DNA of 64,000 bases from WHSW01 sp963767285 (GCA_963767285.1 CAVYDJ010000003.1:1-64000); one strand, 5' to 3'; numbered from the stretch's first letter, positions 49,396 to 60,037 are shown. Translations and numbers: made by a program. The notes: generated by a model not told the origin, from the letters alone.

Positions 49396-50430
49396 CTATT
49401 TCGACGCCACGACCTTGAACTGCTTCGCGGCCGCGGTCGGGTCGGCGTTGCCTGCCTCGTCGATCGCGACCACGGTGAATACGTGCGTCCCGAGCTTCGC
49501 CTTGACCGTGTACGGCGACGTGCACGTCGCAAACGGCTTGGCGTCGAGCCGACACATGAACGTCGAGCCCGCCTCCTCCGAGGAGAAGGTGAATTTGACC
49601 TTGGCGGCCTTCTTCTTGGCCTTGACTCTTTTCTGCCCCTGCAACGCGGTGTCAGGGGCGGTCGAGTCCGTCGAGGTGTTGCCGGTACCACCGCTGCCGC
49701 CACCGTCACCACCACCACCGCCACCGCCACCACCGTCACCGACGCCGCACGTCGGAGGGGTTCCCACGCAGCTGTCTTGAGTCTCGTCGCCGAGGCCGTC
49801 CCCGTCGACGTCGCGTTCGATGACGGCCGACGCGTCGAGTCGCGCCGCCTGCTCGTTACCCGCGAAGTTGAGGGTCGTCCCGACGGCGGGATTCTGGGTG
49901 GCGTTGAGCTCCCTCGTCTTGTCGCCCTCGTTGAACATCGGGGCGGCCTCCTGGCAATAGGCGATGTTGCCGCCGTGCTGGACGTACAGGCCGAGAACGT
50001 CGCCGGCCTGGACCGGGATCCGGGTCGGGAACGAGTTCGGCCCGGGCATGAGCGTCTGAACGGCGCTCTGTCCGATCACCGTGAACTGGGTTCCACCCGC
50101 GGGCCGGAGCATCTGCAGGGCCATCGTCTCCGCGAAGCCGATCGGGTCCGGCGCCATGTGGGCCCACGACGTGACCACACCGCCGCCCGCGGGCACCGCG
50201 TAGGAAGGCGTCGAGCCCGCCTGTCGCTGAAACTGGATCAAGGTCGCCGTGTCGCTCTGGGGAGGGCTCTCGGCGAGACAGTTCGTCGGGTTCGCATTGG
50301 GGTCCGGGTCATTGTCGAGAGTGGGGAACATCGTCATCCCGATCGTCTGAGCGGCACCCGCTCCAGCGGGGAGAACGGCACAGGCGACCGCCACGGCAAC
50401 CGCTGGAATCGAAGCCCACCAACCCCTCAC
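49396..50430 (-). CDS. Cassette 4: secreted protein with Ca-binding-like linker and C-terminal Ig-like domain
   Basis: A 344-residue protein. A signal peptide (VAVAVACAVLPAGAGAAQ) precedes a beta-rich domain of about 170 residues, then a thrombospondin-3-like acidic motif DVDGDGLGDETQDSC, a poly-Gly linker and a C-terminal domain DTALQGQKRV...STFMCRLDAKPFATCTSPYTVKAKLGTHVFTVVAIDEAGN. That last domain is common in secreted proteins of this genome (compare 55695-57793). GTG start at 50430 is preceded at 6 bases by TAGATT, so the cassette carries its own promoter. Function unknown. Confidence 0.8.
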   Translation of the reverse strand: MRGWWASIPAVAVAVACAVLPAGAGAAQTIGMTMFPTLDNDPDPNANPTNCLAESPPQSDTATLIQFQRQAGSTPSYAVPAGGGVVTSWAHMAPDPIGFAETMALQMLRPAGGTQFTVIGQSAVQTLMPGPNSFPTRIPVQAGDVLGLYVQHGGNIAYCQEAAPMFNEGDKTRELNATQNPAVGTTLNFAGNEQAARLDASAVIERDVDGDGLGDETQDSCVGTPPTCGVGDGGGGGGGGGDGGGSGGTGNTSTDSTAPDTALQGQKRVKAKKKAAKVKFTFSSEEAGSTFMCRLDAKPFATCTSPYTVKAKLGTHVFTVVAIDEAGNADPTAAAKQFKVVASK

Positions 50431-50436
50431 GGCGTA

Positions 50437-50442
50437 AATCTA
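50437..50442 (-). promoter_or_regulatory. -10 element of the cassette 4 gene (leaderless)
   Basis: TAGATT on the minus strand, 6 bases before the GTG at 50430. It lies within cassette 4, so the cassette gene should be expressed wherever it inserts. Confidence 0.5.
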
Positions 50443-50513
50443 ATCCCGGATCGTGCGCGGCGTCAAGTGCGCTGAGCCGGTCTGTTTGGTCCGCCTCGAC
50501 CGGGCGGTTCAAT

Positions 50514-50703
<190 letters not shown>

Positions 50704-50705
50704 TG

Positions 50706-50734
50706 GAGAAGCCCCTGCCAATGAGGGGTTTCTC
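50706..50734 (+). terminator. Terminator-type hairpin after the last tRNA 3' copy
   Basis: An 11-bp stem GAGAAGCCCCT/AGGGGTTTCTC with one G-U and a 7-base loop, 3 bases after the last tRNA core. Hairpins of this form (AGAAGCCCC...GGGGTTTCT) commonly end tRNA transcripts, so it is probably the original terminator of tRNA-Ala(CGC), now 6.4 kb from the intact gene. Confidence 0.7.
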
Positions 50735-50789
50735 GCATCGCTTGCGCCCCGGCCCACCGCGCGGTACGGTCGCCAGAGCACCACCACCG

Positions 50790-53464
50790 ATGGTGAACGC
50801 CCGCATGACGGCAATGGGGCAAATGGCACTGATGCCTGGGTCGGTTGAAACCCCCGAACGAGGGTTGCGTTTGACGCGCCGGTTCGGGATCGCCGCTCTG
50901 GCGGCGCTCGTGGCGATGGTGGTGGCCGCTGTCGTCGCTTCGCCGGCGCTGGCGAGCGCTCCGTGTGGTTCGGGCGGGGTGTTCTCGCTGGTCGGGACGA
51001 CGGGCACGTGTTCGTACGCGACGGTCGGAACCGACACGTTCGCGGTGCCGGCCGGGGTCTCGAGCGTGGCGGTGACGGCGGTCGGCGGCGCGGGCGGCTC
51101 CTGCGCGTTCGCAGAGACCGGCGGCAGGGGGGCGTCGGTGACCGCCGGTTCGCTGGTCGTGACGGCGGAGGTGATGCTTCACACGAATGTCGCCGGCGTG
51201 GGCTCCTGCTCTACGGCGGGCGGCGGGAGCGGCGGCGGGGGGGATGGCGGACCAGGCGGGGCCCAGGATGGTGGTGGTGGTGGTGGAGCGTCGTGGCTGT
51301 CGGGCTCGTCGGGGTTCGTTCAAGCGGACATACTGGTCGTGGCCGGCGGCGGTGGTGGTGTCGGTGGTAAGTTCGGCCCCGCCGGCGGCGCCGCTGGCGG
51401 TGACGCCGGCGCCGCGGGGGCGACCGCGGCCCCCACGGGCCCCCGGCTCGCGGGCGGGGCGGGGGCGGGGGCGGGGGGACGTTGAGTGCCGGCGGTGCCG
51501 GCGGTGTCGGGCGCACCGCGCGACCGCCGCCGCCGCCGGTAGAGGTCGCTGGAGTGCCGCTTCACCCCGGCGGGCCCTGCGGCGGCACGGGGGGTGGGGA
51601 GAGCGGCTCCGCCGGGCAGGGCGGAGACGGCGGCTCCGGCGCCCCGCCCGGCCGGGCCCGGGGGCGGCGCGGCGACGGGGGCGCCGGAGGGGGCGGCGGA
51701 TACTACGGCGGTGGTGGCGGGGGCGGCGGGTCCAGGGGCGGGGTTCTCTGCGGGGGCGGCGGTGGTGGTGGCGGCGGCTCGAGCTTCGTCGCGCACGGAA
51801 CGTTGACCGCGACCCCGACGAGCGCGCCGGCCTCGCTCGCGATCAGCTGGACGCTGCCCGCCCCGAGCGCGACGATCACCGCTCCGGCCGACGGGGCGAC
51901 CTACACCCGGAACCAGGTGGTGAACGCCTCGTATTCCTGCGCGGATGATCCCAACGGCCCGGGGATCCAGTCATGCACGGGGACGGTGGCCGACGGCTCA
52001 CCGATCGATACCGCAAGCGCGGGCGCGCATAGCTTTTCGGTGACCGCGACCGCGAGCGATGGGCGAAGCTCGACCGTGACGGTCAACTACACCGTCGCCA
52101 AGGCCGCCCCAACGCTGACCACCAACGCCTCGGCGAATGTCGTCCTCGGCGGGCCCGTCCACGACACCGCGACCCTCGCCGGCGGCTCCTCCCCCGGCGG
52201 CCAGATCACCTTCAACCTCTACGGCCCCGATGACGCCAACTGCTCGGGGACGCCGGCCTTCACCGACACCAAGGCGGTGTCCGGCGACGGCTCCTACGAC
52301 TCAGCCGACTTCATCCCGACCCAGGCCGGCGTCTACCGCTGGACCGCCGCCTACTCGGGCGACTCCAACAACGACTCGGCCTCCTCGCCCTGCAACGCCG
52401 CCAACGAGTCCGTCACCGTCGCCAAGGCCGCCCCAACGCTGACCACCAACGCCTCGGCGAATGTCGTCCTCGGCGGGCCCGTCCACGACACCGCGACCCT
52501 CGCCGGCGGCTCCTCCCCCGGCGGCCAGATCACCTTCAACCTCTACGGCCCCGATGACGCCAACTGCTCGGGGACGCCGGCCTTCACCGACACCAAGGCG
52601 GTGTCCGGCGACGGCTCCTACGACTCAGCCGACTTCATCCCGACCCAGGCCGGCGTCTACCGCTGGACCGCCGCCTACTCGGGCGACTCCAACAACGACT
52701 CGGCCTCCTCGCCCTGCAACGCCGCCAACGAGTCCGTCACCGTCGCCAAGGCCGCCCCAACGCTGACCACCAACGCCTCGGCGAATGTCGTCCTCGGCGG
52801 GCCCGTCCACGACACCGCGACCCTCGCCGGCGGCTCCTCCCCCGGCGGCCAGATCACCTTCAACCTCTACGGCCCCGATGACGCCAACTGCTCGGGGACG
52901 CCGGCCTTCACCGACACCAAGGCGGTGTCCGGCGACGGCTCCTACGACTCAGCCGACTTCATCCCGACCCAGGCCGGCGTCTACCGCTGGACCGCCGCCT
53001 ACTCGGGCGACTCCAACAACAACTCGGCCGCAGGAGCCTGCAACGACTCAGGCGAGTCGGTGACGGTCAGCGTGGCGGCGCAGGCGGTCAACCCGGCCGT
53101 GAGTGCGCTTCACCTCGCCCCCGCAAGCTTCGCGGCATCATCAAAGCCGACCGGGCTCGGGCCGCCGAGTCCGAAGCGAGGGACCACCGGCACCGACATC
53201 CGCTTTACGCTCAGCGCCGACGCCCTGGTTCGGTTCTCGATCCGTCCCGTCCGGCGCGGCCCGAAGGCCCCCCACGCCTTCAAGCACCCCCACACCTTCA
53301 ACCGAGACCTTCACGCCGGCGAGCAGTCGATCCACTTCACCGGCACCCTCAATCGCCGCACCCTTCACCCGGCAAAGTACAGGCTCCACGTGCGAGCGAT
53401 CGACACCACGACCGGCTACCGCTCGCCGAAGGTGAGCGCCGCGTTCACGATCCTCGGCGGCTGA
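50790..53464 (+). pseudogene. Gly-rich secreted protein with three Ig-like repeats, frameshifted in the Gly-rich part
   Basis: The first frame (50790 to 51485) has a signal peptide (ALAALVAMVVAAVVASPALA) and a domain FSLVGTTGTCSYATVGTDTFAVPAGVSSVAVTAVGGAGG that runs into poly-Gly, then stops after a G-run at about 51470. From 51482 another frame continues with poly-Gly, an Ig-like domain (ATITAPADGATYTRNQVVNASYSC), three 108-residue Ig-like repeats (APTLTTNASANVVLGGPVHDTATL...) and a C-terminal domain GTDIRFTLSADALVRFSI...LHVRAIDTTTGY. Gly-rich translation in both frames across the break shows one original gene. At least one base is missing. Several ATG codons (50790, 50805, 50814) are possible starts. 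Confidence 0.65.
52097..53030 (+). repeat. Three near-identical 324-bp tandem repeats
   Basis: Units start at 52097, 52421 and 52745, each encoding one 108-residue Ig-like domain. Units 1 and 2 look identical base for base; the third diverges only near its end (about 53024). This implies recent duplication or homogenisation, and makes this a likely place for assembly collapse. Confidence 0.92.
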
Positions 53465-53776
53465 GACGCGCGAAGCCAACAACCCGAGCGCCGCCAGGGC
53501 GCGGACACTGAACCGATAGCGGCCTGGATTCAGGTGCTTGTAGGTCTTCGGGGTGCCGCAGACCTTGAACTTGGGGGTCTTGTGTGGGCGCTCGAGCCGG
53601 CACTCAAAGCTCGAGGCGCGGCGCGCCTTGGCCTCGGAAGTGAACGACTCGAACTGGAACTTGGCGCGGTCGCCGCTGATCGTCGCCCTTCCTATCCTCG
53701 TGTTCGGCGCGTTGCCGCTCGGCGTCGTGGGACTTGGCGTCGTGGGACTTGGCGTCGTGGCGCTGAACTCTGCGTG
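53465..53776 (-). pseudogene. C-terminal fragment of a secreted Ig-like-domain protein
   Basis: On the minus strand the frame encodes a Thr/Pro/Ser linker (TTPSPTTPSGNAPNT) and the domain RATISGDRAKFQFESFTSEAKARRASSFECRLERP...FKVCGTPKTYKHLNPGRYRFSVRALA. This is the common C-terminal domain of secreted proteins in such genomes, but it has no start, no signal peptide and no proper end. The end runs into the convergent gene. A remnant; a 15-bp duplication (GTCGTGGGACTTGGC) encodes the linker. Confidence 0.5.
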
Positions 53777-53802
53777 ACGGATGAGCCTGGCGTGAGGCCG
53801 GA

Positions 53803-53808
53803 TATGGT
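53803..53808 (+). promoter_or_regulatory. -10 element of the GMC oxidoreductase gene (leaderless)
   Basis: TATGGT, 6 bases before the ATG at 53815, with no ribosome-binding site. Confidence 0.5.
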
Positions 53809-53814
53809 CCGCGC

Positions 53815-55659
53815 ATGAATGAGACCTACGACGTCGTGGTCGTTGGCGGGGGTTCGGCGGGGGCGGTGATCGCCGGACGGCTGTCGGAGGATCCGGAGTG
53901 TCGCGTGGCACTGCTCGAGGCGGGCGGTCCGCCGCCGGAGGCCGAGGCGATGCCGGTGGCGTGCGCCTCGCTCCAGGTGAACCCCGAAACCGACTGGATG
54001 TACACGGCCGACCCCGGCGAGGCCGGCCTGGGCCTGCGCGATCGCAGGATGATGGTCCCCCGCGGCAAGATGCTGGGCGGCTCGTCGGGCATCAACTACA
54101 TGGCGTATGTCCGCGGCCATCCGGGCGACTTCGACGCGTGGTCCGACGGCGGGGCCGCCGGCTGGGCCTACGACGAGCTGCTGCCCTACTTCCGTAAGAG
54201 CGAGGGCCTGGCGCCGAGCGGCGACATCGTCGTCGACTTCGACGCGCACAACACGGAGGGACCGCTGGGCGTGTCGGTGCGGGGCCCGGTCCTAGACGGC
54301 TCCCGCCAGTTCGTCGACGCCGCCGTCGCAGCCGGCATCCCGATGGGTGACTACAACGGCCGCGACCGGGGCGGCCCGGACGGCGTCGTCTCGCTGCTGC
54401 AGACCAATACCCGGGACGGCAAGCGGGCCAGCACCTACCACGCGTTTTTGGAGGGGGAGGCCGAGCAGCGCCCGAACCTCGACGTGATCTGCGGGGCGCA
54501 CGCGACCGCGATCGTGCTCGAGGACGGGCCGGAAGGGCTGCGGGCCACCGGAGTCGAGTACCGCACGGAGTCCGGTGGGTCGGCCGTGGTCCACGCGGCG
54601 AGGGACATCGTCGTCAGCGCCGGCGCGGTCGGATCGCCGCAGCTCCTGCTGCTGTCGGGGATCGGCCCGAAGGACGAGCTCGAGGCGATCGGGGTCACCT
54701 GCCGGCTCGACGCGCCGGACGTCGGCAAGCATCTGCAAGACCATCTCCAGCTCGCGCTCGTGTTCCCCGCCCCCGGGATCGGCCTCTCGATGACGGAGGT
54801 CGGCATGTCGATGGGACCCGATGCGCTTCGCGCCCCGGCTGGACCGCTCCCGGCCGACCCGGCGGACGACGGAGATCTCGACCCGGAGCTGGAGGCGCTC
54901 CGCGCGGAGGCCGAGCGCCGCGTCACCGAGTGGGCGACGACCGGCCAGGGAATCGCCTCGTCCTCGCTATATGAGGTGTGCGCCTGGTTCTCGACCGGGC
55001 TCGGCGACGAGCACACGCACGACGCTCAGATCGGGCTCTTCATCTGCGGCTACAACGCCGACCTCTGGCGCGACTGCCTTCGCATCGACCCGGCGGAGTA
55101 CTTCGCGGACCCAGACGTCGCGCTCGGCCCCGACGCCGAGAGCGTGATCGTGCTGGCCAACCCGGTGAAGCCCCACAGCCGGGGCGAGATCGTGCTGGCC
55201 AGCGCCGACCCGGCCGAAGCGCCCGACATCCGGATGAACTACTACGGCGACTCGCACGACCTCGACGTGATGGTGTCCGTCGTGCGCAAGGCGCTCGACG
55301 TCGTCGCACATTGGCCCGATTCCGGCGCGCTCGGTCCGATGTACGTGCCGCCCGCGCTGGCGGCCGCCCACGGGCACGAGCCGGGCGACACGCCGACCGA
55401 CGAGCTGATCAGGGACATGGCCCGGCACTACTCGTCGACGGTGTACCACCTGACCAGCACCTGCCGGATCGGGGACGTCGTCGATGAGCGCCTGCGAGTG
55501 AAGGGCGTGGCCGGCCTGCGGGTCGCGGACGCCTCGGTGATGCCCGACGTCGTCAGCGGAAACACCAATGCCGCCGTGATCATGATCGGCGAGAAGGCCG
55601 CCGAGGTCCTCGCCGCCGACCACGGCATGACGCTCCGCGAGCACGTCGGCGCACGCTGA
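53815..55659 (+). CDS. GMC-family FAD-dependent oxidoreductase (choline dehydrogenase-like)
   Basis: A 614-residue flavoenzyme. The ADP-binding motif is VVVVGGGSAGAVIAGRLSED, GMC signature 1 is RGKMLGGSSGINYMAYVRG, and signature 2 is GAVGSPQLLLLSGIGP. The catalytic histidine is in YHLTSTCRIGDV and the conserved C-terminal block is VADASVMPDVVSGNTNAAVIMIGEKAAE. An insertion of about 50 acidic residues (around 340-390) is unusual. It oxidises an alcohol or polyol to aldehyde; the substrate is not predictable. It is not in an operon. Confidence 0.93.
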   Translation: MNETYDVVVVGGGSAGAVIAGRLSEDPECRVALLEAGGPPPEAEAMPVACASLQVNPETDWMYTADPGEAGLGLRDRRMMVPRGKMLGGSSGINYMAYVRGHPGDFDAWSDGGAAGWAYDELLPYFRKSEGLAPSGDIVVDFDAHNTEGPLGVSVRGPVLDGSRQFVDAAVAAGIPMGDYNGRDRGGPDGVVSLLQTNTRDGKRASTYHAFLEGEAEQRPNLDVICGAHATAIVLEDGPEGLRATGVEYRTESGGSAVVHAARDIVVSAGAVGSPQLLLLSGIGPKDELEAIGVTCRLDAPDVGKHLQDHLQLALVFPAPGIGLSMTEVGMSMGPDALRAPAGPLPADPADDGDLDPELEALRAEAERRVTEWATTGQGIASSSLYEVCAWFSTGLGDEHTHDAQIGLFICGYNADLWRDCLRIDPAEYFADPDVALGPDAESVIVLANPVKPHSRGEIVLASADPAEAPDIRMNYYGDSHDLDVMVSVVRKALDVVAHWPDSGALGPMYVPPALAAAHGHEPGDTPTDELIRDMARHYSSTVYHLTSTCRIGDVVDERLRVKGVAGLRVADASVMPDVVSGNTNAAVIMIGEKAAEVLAADHGMTLREHVGAR

Positions 55660-55694
55660 CCACATCCGTAGCCCGGGACCCGTCGCCGCGTCGC

Positions 55695-57793
55695 TCAGCG
55701 GCGCTTCTTCTTCTTCTTCTTGACCTGGAAGCTGCGGGTCGCCGTGGCGCTCTTGTTGCCGGCCGCGTCGGTGGCGAAGACGGCGAAGGTGTGCTTGCCC
55801 TTCGTCAGCTTCTTCGAGGTGAACGGCGAGGTGCAGGAAACCGGCGCCGCGCCGTCGATCGAGCAGCTGAACTTGGCGGTCGGATCGGTGGACGAGAACC
55901 CGAAGGTCGGCGTCTTGTCCTTGGTCTTGCCGGTCGGTCCCGAGATGATCTTGAGGTCGGGAGCCGTCTTGTCCAGAACGCTCGACTTCGGTTCGACCAG
56001 GACCGTGACGGTCGCGGCCGTGGACATGACACCGTTGGCGTTCACGGCCTGGTAGCTGAACCTGTCCGCTCCGGCGAAGCCCGCGGGCGGGACGTAGTTG
56101 ACCCTCGAACCGGCGACGGAGACGGCCCCGCCCATTTCGGTCGTATCACCGGCGAGCACGATGGCGAGCGTCCCACCGCGCGGCTCGACGTCGTTTGCGA
56201 GCACGTCGATGTCGAACGGAGCGTCCGCGGTCGCGGTGGCCGCGTCGTCCGCAGCCTGAGGCGGCGGCGCATTGACCTCCCACGTCCATCGCACGGGGGT
56301 CGGTGTCGTAGTTGCCCGCCACATCGCGTGCACGCACGTCGAAGGTGTGCGTGCCGTTGCCGAGCCCGCTGCGGCTCGCCGGGCTCGTGCACAGCTCGAA
56401 CTCCGCGTCGTTGAGACGGCATTCGAACTCCCCGAGTCCGGACGTCGCGTCGCTGCCGGTGAACGAGAAGTCGAACGCCGTCTCATCCGAAACCGCGGGC
56501 GGTCCGGCGCCCTTCGCCGTCTCCGGCGGCGTCCCGTCCACCTTCACGGTCGTCGTGTAGGCGCCCGGCGCGCTCGTGTTGTTCGCAAGGTCCGTCCCCT
56601 GACAGGACAGGGCGTGAGTGCCGTCGGGCTGGATCGCGAACGAGGCGAAGGACCCGTTCGGCCAGTTGAGCGTGGGTGCGCCGTTGTCGTCGCAGAAGAT
56701 CCGCTTGACGCGGTTGCCCGACTCGGGATCGACGCCCCGTATCTGGATCGGCGCAGGGTTCGTGGCGAACCACCCGTTGCGTCCATTCGGGTTGATGATG
56801 AACTCGAGCGACGGCGGCGTGCTGTCGATGAGGCACCACACCGGCCAGGTGAGCGTCCCCTCGTCGGGGTCGTTCGATGTCAGCGTGAACGTGGCCGTAT
56901 ACATGCCGTCGGGCGTTCCGTGAGCGGCGGCGCGCAGGCGATGTACATGAGGATGACGCCGCCGCCGCCACTGCCGAGCGTCTTCGCGGTCGTGAAGGGG
57001 GACCCCTCCGGGCCGCCCGGCTCGTCCCTTGAGGAGCTTGAACATGCCCGCGGGGTTCGCGGGGACTGCCCGCTGAAGGATGCCAGCGGTGAGTCGTGAG
57101 CTCCGCGCACGCCGTTGTTGGTTGCCGACAGCGTCTGGAAGTTCGTGCCGCCCGGCTTGGCGTACATGTCGCCGAGCTCGGCGTTCGGGTCCGGGTTCGG
57201 CTTCGGGATCGTGTCGATGTCGGGCTGGCAGGACGTGCCGTCGTCGACGAGGAGGGAGCGGGCCGCCCCGGACGCGGCGGCCCACGTGCCACCGCTGTTG
57301 CTGCTCATCTTGGGCGCACAGGCCGCCTTGCGACGCGCTCGACCAGAACGCGGTGTTGTTGGTGTGAGTCCGGAAGACCGCCCAGTACGTCTGGCCGGCC
57401 GTCAGCGACCCCGCAGGTTCGCCGAAGGGCTGGGCGTCGGTCAGCACTGTGCACGTCGGCGAGGCGTCGGAGGTGGCGTCGATGGACGGCCTGCGCGCCC
57501 GTCGCACATCGCGAACCCGGGCTGCCCCCCGCTGTTCGTGTAGATCGAGATCGACACCGTCGCCGGGGATTGAGGTATGAGACGCCGTAGAACCCCACGA
57601 GGCGCGGCGTGCCGGATGCGGTCGGGACGAACGGCTGTGCGAGCCGCTGCGTCTGAAGGTCGACCTGGCCGGTCCCGCTGCTGTCGGCACCGCCGCCGGC
57701 GAGGTTCGAATAGAGGCTCGCGCCATTCGCCGCCGGGGCCAGCGCAAGCGCCAGGGTCACGACGAACCCGGATACGAGCCAGTTCCTGCTCAC
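55695..57793 (-). pseudogene. Large secreted multi-domain protein with multiple frameshifts
   Basis: Pieces in three minus-strand frames join into one protein. They are: signal peptide SGFVVTLALALAPAANGASLYSN and LAQPFVPTASGTPRLVGFYGVSYLN; PATVSISIYTNSGGQPGFAMC; TDAQPFGEPAGSLTAGQTYWAVFRTHTNN; SSNSGGTWAAASGAARSLLVDDGTSC; YTATFTLTSNDPDEGTLTWPV; several Ig-like domains (ECRLNDAEFELCTSPA...HTFDVRARDVAGN); a cadherin-like domain (IDVLANDVEPRGGTLAIVL); and the end SFQVKKKKKKRR. Breaks fall near 57565, 57450, 57310, 57070-56940 and in the G5 run at 56295-56299. So many shifts suggest gene decay or poor local sequence. The GTG at 57793 is the likely start. Confidence 0.65.
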
Positions 57794-57925
57794 CGCCGCA
57801 CAACCTCCGTGTCGAAAGGCGGCCACCCACGGCGCGGATGCGCCAAGCGAGGCCCCTGATGCCTGCAGCGAGCCTACCGCTCCCGCTCGGTAAGTCAACC
57901 GATCCCTAGGGGAGGATGCGCACCG

Positions 57926-58528
57926 ATGAAGGTCGCGGCGCTGCGAATCGGAGGGGAGTCCGCCCGGTGGCGTGAGCTCGGCTTCCAGGTCGACGCCGAC
58001 GGTTCCGCGAGCGTCGGCGGGGTGCGGCTCGAGCTGCTGCCGTCGGCGAAGCGCGGAGCGATCGTGTCGTGGACGCTCGACGGTGCGGACGTGCCCGACT
58101 CGGTCGACGGCCTCCCCACAGACGCAGGCACGAGGGACGCTGCCGAGGCGGCGCATCCCAACGGGGTGCTCGCCATCGACCACGTGGTCGTGTTCACGCC
58201 GGCGCTCGAGCGCACGACAGCGGCCCTCGCCGCGATCGGGATCGAATGCCGCCGCGTCCGCGAGGCCGGCAAGGGAGTGCGTCAGGGGTTCTTCCTGGTC
58301 GGCGACCTCTTGCTCGAGGTCATCGACGGCACCGGGCTCGAGGACGATGCGAGCGCGCACTTCTGGGGGATCACGATGGTCGTGTCCGACATCGACGCGG
58401 CGGCGGCGCTGCTCGGTGAACGGCTCGGTTCGATCAAGGACGCCGTGCAACCCGGGCGGCGCATCGCCACGGTCCGGCCGGAAGCGTCGGACGGCCTGCC
58501 GCTGGCGCTGATCACGCCTCGCGGCTAG
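57926..58528 (+). CDS. Glyoxalase/VOC-fold protein
   Basis: A 200-residue protein. The second half is a vicinal-oxygen-chelate domain: AIDHVVVFTPALERTTAALAAIGIECRRVRE, then FFLVGDLLLEVIDG and FWGITMVVSDIDAAAALLGERLG. The His of IDHVVV and the Glu of LLLEVID are in the usual metal-ligand positions. The N-terminal 75 residues are a short beta-rich extension not typical of the family. Reaction unknown. GGGGAGGA lies about 9 bases before the ATG. Intact single gene. Confidence 0.82.
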   Translation: MKVAALRIGGESARWRELGFQVDADGSASVGGVRLELLPSAKRGAIVSWTLDGADVPDSVDGLPTDAGTRDAAEAAHPNGVLAIDHVVVFTPALERTTAALAAIGIECRRVREAGKGVRQGFFLVGDLLLEVIDGTGLEDDASAHFWGITMVVSDIDAAAALLGERLGSIKDAVQPGRRIATVRPEASDGLPLALITPRG

Positions 58529-58570
58529 CGCCGCCTGACACCGGACGGGGGGCATCCACGCCTGACCCGA

Positions 58571-60037
58571 TTATCCGCGCAGGTGCATCTTCGCCAGTAC
58601 GAGCTCGGGCAGGTGCTTGCCGGTCCAGCGGGTGAAGGCGCCGCGCACCTCGCGCCGGGCGGTGAACTGGACGCCGGTGTACTCGAGGAACGTCTGCTCG
58701 GTCGTGCAGCAGCCGTACATCGTCGAATCCATGGTCGGCGCTGATTCAGGCGACGTCGCTGCCGAGTGAAACACCGGGTCGGCGGCGAGGGCATTCGGGC
58801 TGTAGGTCATCCAGGCCCGCCAGTTCATCCCCGAGGCGCCGAAGGGATCGCCCTGGTCCGACGTGCCGTAGTAACTGAGCGCGATCTCGCCGCGCCCGCG
58901 CGCGGCCACCGAGACGACGATCGCGCGCCGGATCTCCGGCGACGACACGAAGCCGAGCAAGCGCCAGGAGCGACCGCCGTCGCGCGACGTCGCCAGGCGC
59001 ACGCCCCCATCGGCCAGGTACGCGAAGAACAGGTTGCCGCGCGTGTCGAGGGCAAGGTTCTCCGACCAGACGTGGTCCGTGATCCCGAGCACCAGGCCCT
59101 CGTCCCCGGCGACGATGTCGTCGAGGCCGATGCTGTCGTCGCCGGTGGACACGGCGGTCCACGTGAGGCCCTCGTCGCGGCTGCGGACGACCATCGGCTC
59201 GCCGCACACCGTCAGCGGAACGACCACGACTCCGTTTGACAGGACGCGGCCGCTGCCGTGGACGATCGTCGCGCCGCTGCCGCCCTGTTCGTCCTCGGCG
59301 GTACACGCGCCGTTGACGGTCGGGAGGAAGCTCGCGAACTCGAAGTGGTCGCCGCCGTCGTCCGAGCGCCAGCAGCCGATCGACGCGGCGACGAGCACGT
59401 TCGGGATGAAGTTGCACAAATAGACGGCGTTCGGATAGCCGCGCGGCGGCGCGACCCGGTGCGGACCCGCGAAGATCTTCGGCCAGTCACCGGCCGTGGC
59501 CGGAGAACACCCGGGCCGCCCCGCCGCCTCGGTCCAATGCTCGCCCTCGTCGTCGCTGTAGATCACCGGCTGGCCACAGCGGGTCACGTCGGCGGACAGC
59601 GACGTGACGAACAGCCGGTCGGTGCGCGGGTCGATGTACGGGAACCCCTCGGACGCGTTGATGCCGCCGGGCAGCGGGATCCTCCGCCATGTCCTGCCGT
59701 CGTTGCGGCTGCGCAGCAGCGCGTTCTCCGCCGTGCCGGTGAGCTCGCCGGGCTGCTCGTAGAGGCCCTTGTCGGTCGCGATGCCCATGAACATCGTGCC
59801 GCTGCGGTTCACGGCGAGCATCGGTTCCATGCCCTGCGCTCCGGTCGCGCTCTCGCAGACCCTTGCGCTGAGCTTCGACCGTCGATCGACCTGCGCCGGC
59901 GCGTCGCCACCGGCGGGCCGGAACGCAGCCGTCCGCTGCGCCGGAAAGGTGCATGAGGGATCGGGCGCGGCGGCTGCCGTACCGCTGGACGCCAGGACCG
60001 AGAGGAGGCCGAGTAAGCAGGGGAGGCAGCGCCTCAT
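58571..60037 (-). CDS. Secreted sialidase-like (BNR/Asp-box) beta-propeller protein
   Basis: A 488-residue protein with a signal peptide (CLLGLLSVLASSGTAAAAPD). At least five Asp-box motifs occur: SRNDGRTW, SDDEGEHW, SDDGGDHF, SRDEGLTW and SRDGGRSW. These build a six-bladed propeller. The catalytic arginine triad and Tyr/Glu of true sialidases cannot be confirmed by eye, so enzyme activity is uncertain. TACGGT stands 6 bases before the ATG. It is convergent with the glyoxalase-like gene. Confidence 0.87.
   Translation of the reverse strand: MRRCLPCLLGLLSVLASSGTAAAAPDPSCTFPAQRTAAFRPAGGDAPAQVDRRSKLSARVCESATGAQGMEPMLAVNRSGTMFMGIATDKGLYEQPGELTGTAENALLRSRNDGRTWRRIPLPGGINASEGFPYIDPRTDRLFVTSLSADVTRCGQPVIYSDDEGEHWTEAAGRPGCSPATAGDWPKIFAGPHRVAPPRGYPNAVYLCNFIPNVLVAASIGCWRSDDGGDHFEFASFLPTVNGACTAEDEQGGSGATIVHGSGRVLSNGVVVVPLTVCGEPMVVRSRDEGLTWTAVSTGDDSIGLDDIVAGDEGLVLGITDHVWSENLALDTRGNLFFAYLADGGVRLATSRDGGRSWRLLGFVSSPEIRRAIVVSVAARGRGEIALSYYGTSDQGDPFGASGMNWRAWMTYSPNALAADPVFHSAATSPESAPTMDSTMYGCCTTEQTFLEYTGVQFTARREVRGAFTRWTGKHLPELVLAKMHLRG

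Noticed and set aside
52097..53030. 324-bp repeats as insertion-sequence copies
   Set aside because: They are tandem, in frame and encode an Ig-like domain; there are no terminal inverted repeats or transposase.
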